Notes: generated by a model not told the origin, from the sequence alone. 41,495 nucleotides of DNA from Saprospiraceae bacterium (GCA_027080725.1 JALWRC010000091.1:1-41495); one strand, 5' to 3'. Shown: positions 18,213-27,772, counted from the stretch's first letter. Numbers and translations: made by a program.

Positions 18213-18884
18213 TTACACGGTTAATGGCTTGCTCCAACATCTGGCGAGGTCCTCCGCGGTTTTGTCTCCAAAGTTCGGCCAAACGATGTCCGCGAATGGG
18301 AGTTCGGATGCCTTGCCGATTCCGATACAGAACATCCCGGCTTTTTTGGCTGCCTGCAAACCTTTAACGGCATCCTCAAAAACGACCGCCGAGGAGGGTG
18401 GAGTATCCAAATGATTGCTGCTCAGCAAAAATACCTCAGGATGTGGCTTGCCTCGGGTCGTCATAGTTCCGTCAACAATATAGTCGAACAAGGGCAAAAT
18501 ACCGAGTTTTTCGATAATTGTCCGGGCGTTCTTACTGGCGGAGCCAAGGGCTATTTTGACTCCTTTTTCCTTGAGCTGACGGATAAAGGGGACCACCCCG
18601 TCCAGCGCATCTTCCGGTGAAATGTCCTTGATGAAATGTAAGTACATCTCGTTTTTTTCATCGCAATAGGTGTCAAACTCGTCCTTTTGCAAGGTGATGC
18701 CCGCCCATTTTAATATGCAGGCCAATGAGTCTCTTCTACTGACCCCTTTAAGTGCTTCATTTTGAGCAGGGGTAAGTGCATATCCGAAGCGGCCGGCCGT
18801 TTTTTTCCACGCCCGGTAATGGAACCTGGCCGTGTCGACGATGACGCCGTCCAAATCAAAAATGCACAATTGAGGTAGTGACAT
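18213..18884 (-). CDS. pgmB: Beta-phosphoglucomutase
   Basis: This 223-residue HAD-superfamily enzyme isomerises beta-glucose 1-phosphate to glucose 6-phosphate. The first motif FDLDGVIVDT places the nucleophile at D10 and the acid/base at D12. A helical cap with GVSRRDSL follows, then the GSASKNA motif and the VVFEDAVKG metal site. It is the first gene of the operon with GH65 and the lipoprotein GH13, behind a promoter that carries the operator-like palindrome. Pairing with a GH65 phosphorylase is a well-established arrangement and supports the beta-specific mutase assignment over a general phosphatase. Confidence 0.92.
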   Translation of the reverse strand: MSLPQLCIFDLDGVIVDTARFHYRAWKKTAGRFGYALTPAQNEALKGVSRRDSLACILKWAGITLQKDEFDTYCDEKNEMYLHFIKDISPEDALDGVVPFIRQLKEKGVKIALGSASKNARTIIEKLGILPLFDYIVDGTMTTRGKPHPEVFLLSSNHLDTPPSSAVVFEDAVKGLQAAKKAGMFCIGIGKASELPFADIVWPNFGDKTAEDLARCWSKPLTV

Positions 18885-18924
18885 GGCGATGGTGGTTGTA
18901 GTTTTAGCAATGGTTATAAAATGC

Positions 18925-18955
18925 CAAAGATAGGGATTTCCAACTTATTGCCAAA
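18925..18955 (-). promoter_or_regulatory. pgmB operon promoter
   Basis: Reverse-strand TTTG (18955-18952), exactly 19 bp, then TATCTTTG (18932-18925) is a full match to the Bacteroidota -33/-7 consensus. Transcription would start near 18918, leaving a leader of about 34 nt. Confidence 0.75.
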
Positions 18956-18964
18956 TTTACACTA
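18946..18964. promoter_or_regulatory. Operator-like palindrome over the pgmB -33 box
   Basis: TATTGCCAAATTTACACTA is 16/19 identical to the site at the susC promoter and, like it, covers the -33 box. Flanking CTTA and TAAG extend the partial symmetry to 23 bp (18944-18966). A common repressor for both operons is inferred. Confidence 0.65.
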
Positions 18965-19002
18965 AGTGAAAGACAAATGAGGGTTCTGTAGTACTTTTGA
19001 GA

Positions 19003-21450
19003 TTAGTCGTTTAGGTGTATTTCGACATTTACCCTTTTGTCGGTCCATTTTACAGGGATGGTAAGTTTTTGGTTTGTTTTGTCGTAGGTATAGTTGTCTA
19101 TGCGTTGATGGTCAACCCTAACGCTTACCGGCAAATATTCTAAATGGTGAATGATGAGGGATACATCTCGGGATGATGATTTATATCCATTTCCTGATTT
19201 GGAGAGGAGGAAGGAGCGCCCCCCTTTTTTCTTAAAATACCGGAAATGTACCATTTCATACCGCCCCTTATGATAGGCATCGTACAGATATCCGTCATCC
19301 TCATACATGGAGTCGGCAGCCGTTTGGACGGAGGCATCATTGTAATAATGCAAATAGAGTTTCCGGGAGGTGTAATTATCCGTGTTGGTAGTGGGGTCGA
19401 CCATCGGGATAAAGGCCCCGGCCCGGACAAAAACCGGGATAGTCCGGATGTCGACGGGCCGCTCCACCGTTTGTCCTCCCGCAAATACCTCCTCAGTCCA
19501 AAAATCAATCCAGGTGCCGGAGGGCAGGTCGATAGACACTTCGTCGATACCCGGCCGGATGATGGGACGGACCAGAAAGTGGTCGCCCCAATAATAGCTG
19601 TCCGTCCGGTTAAAGAGGGCGGGATCATTTTCCTGATAAAAAAGCGGTCGCATCAAGGGGGAGCCCTCTATACTGTTTTTGAATGCAAGGGTATAAATAT
19701 AGGGCAACAAGGCATATCTCAGGCGTATAAAACGGCGGGCAATATCCAGGGTTTGCTGATCCCAATAAATGCATTCCGGAGGGACTTCCTCTTGTGCATG
19801 TGTGCGAAAAACGGGTTGGAATACGCCGTATTGAAGCCAGCGGGTGTAGAGTTCCGCATCTTTGTAATTTCCGGCAAATCCCCCGAGATCGGAGTGCATG
19901 TAGGGCAGCCCCATCAGACTCATCGTGGTGGCAATCTCCACTTGTGATTGGAGGCCGCCCCAGGTTCGATTGACATCACCGGACCAGGGGATAATGCCGT
20001 AACGTTGAGTGCCTACGAAACCGGATCGCATCAAAATCACGGGTCGCCGGAGGGGATAATCGCGGCGATATCCTTCAAAGATGGTTTTGGCCCACTCGTG
20101 TCCGAAGAGGTTGTGGACTTCACCGGCTATTCCGTTGCAATGGTACAAGTCTCCGGGGTGCACCTCGGGCTCTCCGAGGTCTCCCCACCATCCTGCTACC
20201 CCTTGGTCGGTGTATTTGCGGTAAAAAGACCACAGCCATGTTTTGGCGCCCGGATTAAAGATGTCGAGCAACACGGTGTTGCCAAAATAAAAGTCAAAGA
20301 GGTAGGGGCAGCCCTCTTTGGTCTTCCCTTCAATTCCTAACCGGATGACTTCATCATAGGTACGCGAATTTTTCAGAATAAAGGGTTCGGATATGAGGAT
20401 GGTTTTGACCCCTTGTTGCCCTAACCTACGTATCATTCCGGGTCCATCGGGGAAAGAGTCTTTGTACCATTGCATGGCGCCCAGGGTGCCTTTGAGTGTT
20501 TTGCCAAACCAATACAGATCCAGTACTACGGCGTCCAAAGGCACCTGTCCGGTATGAAATCGCCGGACCACTTCCTCGACTTGCCCCTGGGAGTGGTATC
20601 CCATCCTTGAGGAGATATTGCCCAATAACCAACGGGGCACTAACGGTTGGTAGCCGCAGACTTCTGCCTGAGCCTTGGAATAGGAAGGCCAGTTTCCGGC
20701 GGCGATGATGATGTAACTCATCCTTCCTCCCACGGCAGAAAATCGCACCCGGTTGGTGTTGTCATGGTCCAAATCCAACCACCCCTTGGCCCCGTTGTCA
20801 AAGATGACTCCATACTTTTTATCCGATATAAACACGGGCAAGGAGTAATACATGACATCCGCCTTGGTCTCATACCCGTAAGAGGGACGATTGTACAATA
20901 ACAGCCTTTGCCCCCGGCGGTTGACACCCAATACGCGTTCGCCCCCTCCGGTAAGTTGCTCTTTCTCCGTGATTTTAAACTCAAATCCCCTTAGACTATC
21001 GCCTGCAAAACGCCGTATTTCATCGGTTAACCTGCGGTTTTTATAGTAAACACGGAGCTGCTCCGTGTTTTTGTCGAAGACGGCGCGCATACTGTCTGTG
21101 GAAAGGGTCAACACTCCCCGTCTGTCTGTCAGCGTGGCACAATGGCGGTGTACTATGCCGGTGCCGGCCAGGGCGTTGGAAGGCGGATTGACCAACGAGT
21201 CAGGTTGATACACCACCTGGAGAGCATTGGGATGGAGCGCATGAATCAAGAGGGTCCCCGCTTCAAGGGATATGGATAGACTGTCATTCCGGAACACGTA
21301 AGGGGTGGTCTTCCGGGGCGATGGCAGAAATGGTTGTTGGGCCAAACCCATCGAAGAGAGCATATATATCCCCCCTAACATGAGGAGCATCTTACAAGTC
21401 GAGCCCTTTGCGGGCATTCGTATTAGGAGAGATTTGGCAATCGAGTTCAT
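19003..21450 (-). CDS. GH31 alpha-glucosidase, secreted
   Basis: This 815-residue enzyme removes terminal glucose from maltodextrins, probably in the periplasm. An N-terminal signal segment (MLLMLGGIYMLSSMGLAQ, about 21-38) has no lipobox. A GH31 N-terminal beta domain (about 50-260) precedes the barrel, which has DAVVLDLYWFG (306-316), nucleophile D424 in WWGDLGEPE and acid/base D492 in WSGDVNRTW. The C-terminal beta domains contain the usual PLMRPLFY and FVRAGAFIPM stretches. It corresponds in role to Bacteroides SusB but belongs to a different family. It lies upstream of the pgmB operon promoter, with a 118-bp gap and no clear terminator. Alpha-xylosidase activity is an alternative; the starch context favours alpha-glucosidase. 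Confidence 0.87.
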   Translation of the reverse strand: MNSIAKSLLIRMPAKGSTCKMLLMLGGIYMLSSMGLAQQPFLPSPRKTTPYVFRNDSLSISLEAGTLLIHALHPNALQVVYQPDSLVNPPSNALAGTGIVHRHCATLTDRRGVLTLSTDSMRAVFDKNTEQLRVYYKNRRLTDEIRRFAGDSLRGFEFKITEKEQLTGGGERVLGVNRRGQRLLLYNRPSYGYETKADVMYYSLPVFISDKKYGVIFDNGAKGWLDLDHDNTNRVRFSAVGGRMSYIIIAAGNWPSYSKAQAEVCGYQPLVPRWLLGNISSRMGYHSQGQVEEVVRRFHTGQVPLDAVVLDLYWFGKTLKGTLGAMQWYKDSFPDGPGMIRRLGQQGVKTILISEPFILKNSRTYDEVIRLGIEGKTKEGCPYLFDFYFGNTVLLDIFNPGAKTWLWSFYRKYTDQGVAGWWGDLGEPEVHPGDLYHCNGIAGEVHNLFGHEWAKTIFEGYRRDYPLRRPVILMRSGFVGTQRYGIIPWSGDVNRTWGGLQSQVEIATTMSLMGLPYMHSDLGGFAGNYKDAELYTRWLQYGVFQPVFRTHAQEEVPPECIYWDQQTLDIARRFIRLRYALLPYIYTLAFKNSIEGSPLMRPLFYQENDPALFNRTDSYYWGDHFLVRPIIRPGIDEVSIDLPSGTWIDFWTEEVFAGGQTVERPVDIRTIPVFVRAGAFIPMVDPTTNTDNYTSRKLYLHYYNDASVQTAADSMYEDDGYLYDAYHKGRYEMVHFRYFKKKGGRSFLLSKSGNGYKSSSRDVSLIIHHLEYLPVSVRVDHQRIDNYTYDKTNQKLTIPVKWTDKRVNVEIHLND

Positions 21451-21821
21451 ATGCGTATTGGATTATCGGGCTTAAAGGTACGATAAAGCCACCAAAAGGA
21501 TATCCGACCCTCATGTGGGGTGGATGTTACAAAGTGCATAGTTTTTTCAACCTCATACCGCCATGGTGGCACTGGCACCCCTTTCTCCTCTCCTTTATAG
21601 CCTGTGACATTACAAAGTTATAGGATACATGAGAAAATATAAAAATCAAAAACCTTATAACTCTATAGCGTCAAAAGTCGTGTCTTCATAACGCTGCAGC
21701 GTTATAAGTTGTGCCTAATAACGCCAAGGCGTCACAGGTCGTGGTAAATAACACCTTTATTGAATCTGCATGTCCCGCCAAAGCGGAAAGGATGGCAGTG
21801 TGCTGCAAAATGCGTTGGCAT
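21451..21821. other. Intergenic region with hairpin repeats, left flank of the defence island
   Basis: No gene is apparent in these 371 bp. The right half contains a short tandem array of hairpin-bearing units (21657-21752). The left half would hold the GH31 promoter, but only a partial -7 match (TACCTTTA, 21480-21473) without a spaced -33 box was found. Confidence 0.6.
21657..21752. repeat. Short tandem array of about 30-bp hairpin units
   Basis: Units begin ATAAC at 21657, 21688, 21718 and 21748, giving periods of 31, 30 and 30 bp. Units 1-3 share the tail GT-GTG. The stem bases differ but still pair: AACGCTGCAGCGTT in unit 2 and ACGCC-AA-GGCGT in unit 3. Unit 4 keeps only the left arm and unit 1 is degraded. 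Such changed but still paired stems suggest that the structure matters. Confidence 0.6.
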
Positions 21822-24344
21822 TTACGGTTCATTGACAAAGATATTTTGATAATCGTTATCACTTAATACTGTATCGTATAATCCTATATCTTCTCCTTCG
21901 TGTCTATTAATACCCGTATAACTCAAACTCGCATCTTCATATCTTTTGAATTTATAAACCGCATCGTTCATCAGTCCACTATTGAAAAGACCAAGACTTA
22001 CCAATAATTCAAAATCTTTGACATCTAATCCTGTTACTTTTTTAAATAGTGCAGGTTCTAATTGTGTAATGACATCTTTCAAACTTCGTTCTCTATAATC
22101 TGTCAAATACATAAAGACGGGAACACGAGTTGCAAATTTTATTAGCTTTTCTTGGATTTTCTTTCTTAGACTTTTGTATTCTTTTTCTTCCTCTGTCAGC
22201 TTCTTTCTTTGATCTTTAGTCATCTCTTCATCATTGGCTTCTTTCTTTGCTTTTTTAACGGCTTCCGATTTGTTGATAATCGTTTCAATATCCTGATTCA
22301 AAGACCTAAATCCTTCTATTGCCATTAATGCTTTAAGTGCTTGTTCATTGTCTAATAGACGTTTTAATGTATAATTATCAACATTGACCAACAAGGCACT
22401 TTCCCATCGTCTGGCTAATAATGTTGCGGTTGTCCCACTCATCGCCATATCCAAAATACCTGCTGCATCTATTTGCTTCATGGAACTGCCATCATAGGCA
22501 AGTACAGGTAAAAAGTGTATAAACTCGGCTACACATTTTTCCGGATTGGGTTCTTCAACATTTAATCGGGTACTATATTCTGCAATTTGTCGCAATGCTC
22601 TTGTCGGTGCAAAATCAAAAACATAGCATTCTTCCTTTATGATGGTTTCTTCATTAGGGGACTTGTCATCCATGTTTTTGACAGTCCAGGGGGATTGCAC
22701 TCGGAATGCTGCTTGGAAATAGGTCTCCGGACTGGATGAATTTCGAAGCATGAAAATACCCGTCCATGGCTTAACGGTGACTCCCGTTGTCAGTTTACCA
22801 CAAGACAAAGTTATAGACTTGGATTGCAATGGATTTTCCATGGCTTCCAAAACCGGAGGCAACGCTTTTACACCAATGCCGGCTTGCCTTCCCGCAGCCA
22901 CTACAATATTATAATCGTGATAAAAAGTATTATTGCGACTCTCCATCAGGTTACGCATGGCATAACAAGATGCTACGCTTGGCAAAAACCAAAATGTATG
23001 TGTCAATACGGACAATAATCTTGAATCTGAAAATGGCATGGGTGGCTTTTGAGCTCCCAACTTTAAATTATCAACGGTTGTTTCGAGATATGAACCCCTT
23101 ATTAAATCCAACCATTTCTGTACTTCACTTTCATACTTGAAGTATGCGTTCTCGCCTTCTCCTTCTGCCTTGAAAAATAGATTGAGGTCAAATTCATTGA
23201 ACTCTCCTCCCATAGCTATTTCTGTAATGGAATCCGGCAATTGATACGTTAGCATGACCATTCTTGGAAGTGCTGCGTAAGGATTGTTTTCTCCTTGCCA
23301 TTCTGATTTGGCTTTTTGCTCATCAGAATATGTCCAGTTGTAAATTTGCTCTTCTATAAATTCCCCTGAAGTAATCGCTCGAAATGGCGTTCCTGAAAGA
23401 TAGAGAAACTGGTCGGTTGTGATGGGAATGATGTCTGCATCAAAATTCTCTATCTTGTCAATATAGACCAAATCTTCATCTTTCCCTTCTTCAAACATTT
23501 CATCAAATAATCCTTTAGAATTTTCATTCCAGGCTCCAAAATGGTATTCATCAAAAATCACGCAATCCCAATTGATCGCATGCACCCATTCGTTCTTTGT
23601 TTTTATGCCTCCTGTACTTTTGTTTTTCCCTAAGAAGTCCTGAAATGAGCCAAAGCAAACGAAAGGTTTATTTGTATCGGCATCTTCATAATTCAGTGTA
23701 TCGGGATGATTTGAAATAAACTGCCATCCTTCAAAATCAACGTGACTCATCAAATCCTCTTCCCATGCACTATGTACAGCCGGCTTGAAAGTCAATACCA
23801 ATATCTTTGACCATCCCATCGTTTTTGCTAATTGGTAGGAGGTAAATGTTTTTCCAAATCGCATTTTGCAGTTCCATAAAAACTGAGGGGTCACTCCTTG
23901 ATTTTCTTTGTCGGCATGAAAACTCTCGAAATAGGCTTTTGTCTTTTGTACGGCTTCTTCCTGTTCGGGCCGCATGGAAAAAGTAAGTGTTCTATTCTCT
24001 TCGTTTTTCTCTCCTTTGGTGACAGCTACAATGGCGGCCTTTACATCCTTTAAGGAACATTTGAACCATTCACCATCCGGATTAGCAATTCCTTTTCTTC
24101 TCAGATAGCGATGTATGTCATGGTCGGTAAAGCTACTGCCATCTTTACGCATGGCATCTGTCACATATTCTATTCTGTATTTGACACCGCTTGTTTGTAG
24201 TTGTTCGGCTATTCGTACTGTTGCATCTCTTACAGTATAGCCGATCTTGAGTAAGCCTTTGCGATTAGGTGCATCTATGGAATAGACATAGATTTTTGGA
24301 TTGGCTTCGGGGCGGGGTGGGAAGAAATTGCCGTTACTCATCAT
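21822..24344 (-). CDS. Restriction-type protein: GIY-YIG (T5orf172-like) domain plus SF2 helicase
   Basis: This 840-residue protein probably forms the DNA translocation and cleavage part of a restriction system. The N-terminal ~110 residues (KIYVYS, LLKIGYT, a helix with RI-EQ, and GEWF) fit a GIY-YIG domain of the T5orf172 type. The helicase core follows: a Walker A variant CKMRFGKT (about 169-176), DEYH as Walker B, the SGTP motif III and a QAAFRVQ motif VI. The C-terminal third has a Lys/Glu-rich helical part, possibly a coiled coil, and a poorly conserved end. It is last in the island operon and its start overlaps the upstream nuclease gene by 11 bp. Base composition is visibly AT-richer than the sugar genes. 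Confidence 0.78.
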   Translation of the reverse strand: MMSNGNFFPPRPEANPKIYVYSIDAPNRKGLLKIGYTVRDATVRIAEQLQTSGVKYRIEYVTDAMRKDGSSFTDHDIHRYLRRKGIANPDGEWFKCSLKDVKAAIVAVTKGEKNEENRTLTFSMRPEQEEAVQKTKAYFESFHADKENQGVTPQFLWNCKMRFGKTFTSYQLAKTMGWSKILVLTFKPAVHSAWEEDLMSHVDFEGWQFISNHPDTLNYEDADTNKPFVCFGSFQDFLGKNKSTGGIKTKNEWVHAINWDCVIFDEYHFGAWNENSKGLFDEMFEEGKDEDLVYIDKIENFDADIIPITTDQFLYLSGTPFRAITSGEFIEEQIYNWTYSDEQKAKSEWQGENNPYAALPRMVMLTYQLPDSITEIAMGGEFNEFDLNLFFKAEGEGENAYFKYESEVQKWLDLIRGSYLETTVDNLKLGAQKPPMPFSDSRLLSVLTHTFWFLPSVASCYAMRNLMESRNNTFYHDYNIVVAAGRQAGIGVKALPPVLEAMENPLQSKSITLSCGKLTTGVTVKPWTGIFMLRNSSSPETYFQAAFRVQSPWTVKNMDDKSPNEETIIKEECYVFDFAPTRALRQIAEYSTRLNVEEPNPEKCVAEFIHFLPVLAYDGSSMKQIDAAGILDMAMSGTTATLLARRWESALLVNVDNYTLKRLLDNEQALKALMAIEGFRSLNQDIETIINKSEAVKKAKKEANDEEMTKDQRKKLTEEEKEYKSLRKKIQEKLIKFATRVPVFMYLTDYRERSLKDVITQLEPALFKKVTGLDVKDFELLVSLGLFNSGLMNDAVYKFKRYEDASLSYTGINRHEGEDIGLYDTVLSDNDYQNIFVNEP

Positions 24345-25338
24345 TCAAATGTTTTCCTAATGCTGCTGCCAATTGCTTTTGATCGGGTAAATACAATTGA
24401 TATTTGCTCACAAATAATTGGTTTGAAATATTAGCGGTGGCGTACTCTATCAGGATGTGGTCTTTATGTGCCCCCAAAACGATACCTATCGGTTGATTAT
24501 CGTCTTCAACACTTTCTTCTTTTTCGAAATAGTTCAGGTATAAATTCATCTGACCCACATCGTTGTGTTCTACCTCGCCTGTCTTTAAATCAATAAGGAC
24601 AAAACACTTGAGTATGCGATGATAAAATACCAGATCTACGTAAAAATGCCTGCCGCTTATACTTATGCGATATTGTCGCCCCACAAAAGCAAATCCCTTG
24701 CCCATTTCCAAGAGGAAAGATTCTAAATGGTCAATCAATTTCTTTTCTAATTCGCTTTCAGTGAGATGCTTTTGCTCCGGTAGCCCTAAAAACTCAAAGA
24801 CATAGGGATCTCGTAATATGTCAGACGGTGTCTGGACTTTTGCTCCTTCATTGGCGATATCCATCACCCCTTTCTTGTTTCTACTCAAGGCGATACGATG
24901 AAATAACATGCTTTTCATCTGGCGTTTAAGCTCTCGGACACTCCATTTTTCTTGTTCACATTGTCTAAGGTAAAAGTTTAATTCAAGAGGGTCATCAGTC
25001 TTTAATATTTCAAAATAATGGCTCCAACTCAATTTGTGAGACAGTGTCTCACTTTTTGGAAATGCCAGGTAAAATTTTCGCATGTAGGTGAGATTAGAAC
25101 GGCTAAACCCCTTGCCATACTCTAATGTTAAATCCTTTGACAACTTGGCTAAAAGCTCTTTGCCGTATGCTGCCCGTTCTTCGCCTCCCTGCTCATACTC
25201 TACGATATGCCTGCCGATCTGCCAGTAGGTCTCTACCAGTATGGTATTAACCGCATGGGCTGCCTTCCCCCGACCCTCTTCGAGTATTTGCCCTATTGTT
25301 GCTTTTAGTGAGGAATATGTTGATTTTTTTAAGTTCAT
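24334..25338 (-). CDS. YhcG/DUF1016-type PD-(D/E)XK nuclease
   Basis: This 334-residue protein matches the YhcG (DUF1016) family. The N-terminal half (about 1-160) is a helical DNA-binding-like domain with ETYWQIGRHIVEYEQ and YGKGFSRSNLTYMRKFY. The C-terminal half has a PD-(D/E)XK core: HFYVDLVFYH and then VLIDLKTG (about 227-250), where the D and K of DLK are probable catalytic residues. Family members often sit in type I restriction loci or alone. Here the gene lies between the methyltransferase (9-bp gap) and the helicase gene (11-bp overlap), so it is co-translated with them. Its exact role in this system is unknown. Confidence 0.8.
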   Translation of the reverse strand: MNLKKSTYSSLKATIGQILEEGRGKAAHAVNTILVETYWQIGRHIVEYEQGGEERAAYGKELLAKLSKDLTLEYGKGFSRSNLTYMRKFYLAFPKSETLSHKLSWSHYFEILKTDDPLELNFYLRQCEQEKWSVRELKRQMKSMLFHRIALSRNKKGVMDIANEGAKVQTPSDILRDPYVFEFLGLPEQKHLTESELEKKLIDHLESFLLEMGKGFAFVGRQYRISISGRHFYVDLVFYHRILKCFVLIDLKTGEVEHNDVGQMNLYLNYFEKEESVEDDNQPIGIVLGAHKDHILIEYATANISNQLFVSKYQLYLPDQKQLAAALGKHLNDE

Positions 25339-25347
25339 CCTGTCAGA

Positions 25348-26880
25348 TTAATCCATCGGTCTAATAAGTGAATCAATAAAGGCTTGCTCTTCTTCTGTTA
25401 TGCCATATTTTGCATAGAGTTTTTCATCTGTCCATTCTTGAGTGAAGTCTTGGATTGGAACATGTTTATAGGCTTTTTTCATTGTATTCTGAGTAATTTT
25501 AACGACTGATACCAATAGATGAAAAAATTTAGTTTGTGTATACTTTATGACGTTTTCTGCTAACTTAGCTTCCTCGAAGGGGCCTATAACTAAATAAGTC
25601 TCTGTGCAACATGAATTTGGTTCAACAAGAAAAGGATTTAACCAATCTCTTTCTGGGTTACCAATCCCCCATGCTTTAGGTATTAAAATTTTGTATTTAT
25701 CAACCCAATGCTTGTTTTTTGTTATTTTACTTTTATCAAAAAATCCAATCCCTTTGTTTCGCCAACCATTATAGAAAAATTTACAAGCTCCATTAAAATC
25801 CTCCAATTTGAAATTTGGTTTCAATCTTTTATAACTGCCTTTAATTCTGACATCAAACCCAAATGGGTCGTTTGTACTAATTAAGTTTGAGAAACTCCGT
25901 TCTTCGATTTTTTTGATCTTTCTAAGAATAGGTATTACATCGTTGTTTCGAATAAAGAAGTCAAAATCTTTTTCAAGTAATGGTCTTTGAGAATGAGAAG
26001 TAATCTCATCACCATTATGTGTAGAAATACTGCAATCGCCTCTATTATCTCTATCCCATAAAAAGTAGCAAACACCGCCTTTGATTTCAACACCAGGAAA
26101 ACAATCGTCAACATTAATGAAATCGTGAATAATCCTCATCCTATCATCAGTTAACATTTCTTCTCTAAAATCATCTAAACCTCTACCTCCTGTGAACCAT
26201 CTTGCTGGGATAATCATAGAAAGATAACGTGGATTAAGCTTTTTTGCTTGGGTAACAAACTTTTGATAAATGGGTATAGCACTTGACCCAGTTCCTCCAC
26301 CATCATTTAGCTGATAAGGTGGATTTCCTATAATGACATCAAATTTCATATTAAATATTTTTTCAGGTTCATTGGTGTGAATAAATTCATAAGCATAGGT
26401 TTCAAGCGTATCTTCTCTGCTGTATTCAGATTCACTTGCCCCACAAAAAGTGCATTTGCCGCTTTTCCAAGTATGTTCTATGCGGTCAAACTTTATATTA
26501 CCCTGTTCATTATCAAATCCTTCCACTATGGAGTATTTACCGTTGGCGGTTTTGGAGCAATACACAGAACGCCTTGCCAATAAAGAAGTCAATTCCGTAA
26601 TCGCAATGCCGAAAATCTGATTTTTGAAGATATGGTTGATCCGTTGCTGTTGGTCAGGTATTTCATCTTTCAGTCCTTCTATAAGCCTTTTTGCAATTTC
26701 TCTGAGAAAGACCCCTGATTTGGTGAAGGGGTCAAGAAAAGTGATAGATTTATCAGACCATATTTCTACAGGAAGCAAATCCAATATTTCATTGACCAGC
26801 TTAGGAGGGGTAAATACCTCATCATTACTCAGATTAGCCAAGCAAGACAAAACATCGGGATTGTAGTTGACTTTAAGCAT
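25348..26880 (-). CDS. Eco57I-like N6-adenine DNA methyltransferase subunit
   Basis: This 510-residue protein carries the adenine-methylation motif IV as [11 protein letters not shown] (about 184-194). Motif I is diverged: [16 protein letters not shown] (about 49-64) in place of the usual DPxxGxG. A CxxC pair in KCTFCGA (about 137-143) may bind zinc. The stretch [21 protein letters not shown] is typical of this methyltransferase family. The C-terminal half probably recognises the target sequence. Its start overlaps the stop of the smaller methyltransferase-type gene by 8 bp, and the two probably work as one split enzyme. The methylated site cannot be read from sequence. Confidence 0.83.
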   Translation of the reverse strand: MLKVNYNPDVLSCLANLSNDEVFTPPKLVNEILDLLPVEIWSDKSITFLDPFTKSGVFLREIAKRLIEGLKDEIPDQQQRINHIFKNQIFGIAITELTSLLARRSVYCSKTANGKYSIVEGFDNEQGNIKFDRIEHTWKSGKCTFCGASESEYSREDTLETYAYEFIHTNEPEKIFNMKFDVIIGNPPYQLNDGGGTGSSAIPIYQKFVTQAKKLNPRYLSMIIPARWFTGGRGLDDFREEMLTDDRMRIIHDFINVDDCFPGVEIKGGVCYFLWDRDNRGDCSISTHNGDEITSHSQRPLLEKDFDFFIRNNDVIPILRKIKKIEERSFSNLISTNDPFGFDVRIKGSYKRLKPNFKLEDFNGACKFFYNGWRNKGIGFFDKSKITKNKHWVDKYKILIPKAWGIGNPERDWLNPFLVEPNSCCTETYLVIGPFEEAKLAENVIKYTQTKFFHLLVSVVKITQNTMKKAYKHVPIQDFTQEWTDEKLYAKYGITEEEQAFIDSLIRPMD

Positions 26881-27553
26881 CTTGTTCTTGCAGTTTCAAA
26901 AAATGGGTAAGTGGATAATCAGCTATAGGAGTGGGCAGAAAAGCGGGATCTGTTTCATAAATATCACCAAATAGGGAATTTTCTAAATCTTTTTTTGAAT
27001 TTTCTGCTTTCAAAAGATTGTCAAGCCTAAAATCCCTTCTCTTTATCATGCTGCCATTAACAGCAGACCATTCAGCAAAAACAATGGGGTCTTTGCTTTC
27101 TACCTTTTTCAATGTCAAGGCATCTCCTTGAATGATATTCTTGTTGAGAATGAATTTTACAGATTCAAGGCAGTCCGCCTTTATTTGGTCTTTAAATTGT
27201 TTCTGATACTGTTCTTGAAAGATATTGAATAAACGATTTCGACATTCTTCCACATTATCCAATAGCAAGTCAATACCATAAACACTTGATATGGCTATGA
27301 CTGCATATCGTTCATAATCCAATTGGTTTTTCTTGTAGCGCCTTGATACCACTTTCAATTTTCTTCTCAAGATCTCCACAAGAAAATTACCATTCCCACA
27401 AGCCGGTTCCAAAAAACGGGAATCAATTCTTTCAGTTTCCTGTTTTACCAAATCAAGCATGGCATTTACCTCCCTTTCATTGGTGAATACCTCTCCATGG
27501 TCAGCTACACGCTGCTTGGATTTGACTTGTTTTATAGTATTATTTTTGTGCAT
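26873..27553 (-). CDS. Small methyltransferase-type subunit with SAM-binding motif I
   Basis: This 226-residue protein has a clear SAM-binding motif [17 protein letters not shown] (about 47-62), and a [17 protein letters not shown] motif II region (about 92-108). The NPPY catalytic motif is absent; the matching area reads FAEWSAVNG. The next gene has NPPY but a weak motif I, so the two subunits look complementary. The N-terminal [21 protein letters not shown] is also seen in annotated restriction subunit M proteins. Its start overlaps the XRE controller gene by 14 bp. Confidence 0.78.
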   Translation of the reverse strand: MHKNNTIKQVKSKQRVADHGEVFTNEREVNAMLDLVKQETERIDSRFLEPACGNGNFLVEILRRKLKVVSRRYKKNQLDYERYAVIAISSVYGIDLLLDNVEECRNRLFNIFQEQYQKQFKDQIKADCLESVKFILNKNIIQGDALTLKKVESKDPIVFAEWSAVNGSMIKRRDFRLDNLLKAENSKKDLENSLFGDIYETDPAFLPTPIADYPLTHFLKLQEQDA

Positions 27554-27749
27554 TCAAATTTTTATTTGATACAATTAAATCTCTTGCTTCAATATCTAAT
27601 ATTTCAGCAATTTTAAATAATATTTCAATACTTGGCTGCCTTCTGTTCTTTGCATAAGAATTCACCATATTATAGCTCTTACCCAATTTTTTAGCTAACC
27701 AAATTTGAGTTTGTCCTTTTTCTACTAATACCTCTTTGATTCTATTCAT
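27540..27749 (-). CDS. Small XRE-family helix-turn-helix controller
   Basis: This 69-residue protein is almost entirely one HTH domain (KGQTQIWLAKKLGKSYNMVNSYAKNRRQPS, about 12-41). Its size and first position in the operon resemble restriction-modification C (controller) proteins, which time expression of methyltransferase and nuclease. A 13-bp palindrome lies where the -33 box should be. Autoregulation is inferred, not shown. Confidence 0.8.
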   Translation of the reverse strand: MNRIKEVLVEKGQTQIWLAKKLGKSYNMVNSYAKNRRQPSIEILFKIAEILDIEARDLIVSNKNLNAQK

Positions 27750-27772
27750 TTTGAATAAATGGTTATGATTGG

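Noticed and set aside
21657-21752. CRISPR array
   Set aside because: The units are contiguous hairpins with no unique spacers, and no cas gene is in the window.
21822-27749. BREX, DISARM or classical type I restriction system
   Set aside because: No PglZ, BrxC, DrmA or HsdS-like gene is present; the set fits an Eco57I-type methyltransferase with a separate helicase instead.
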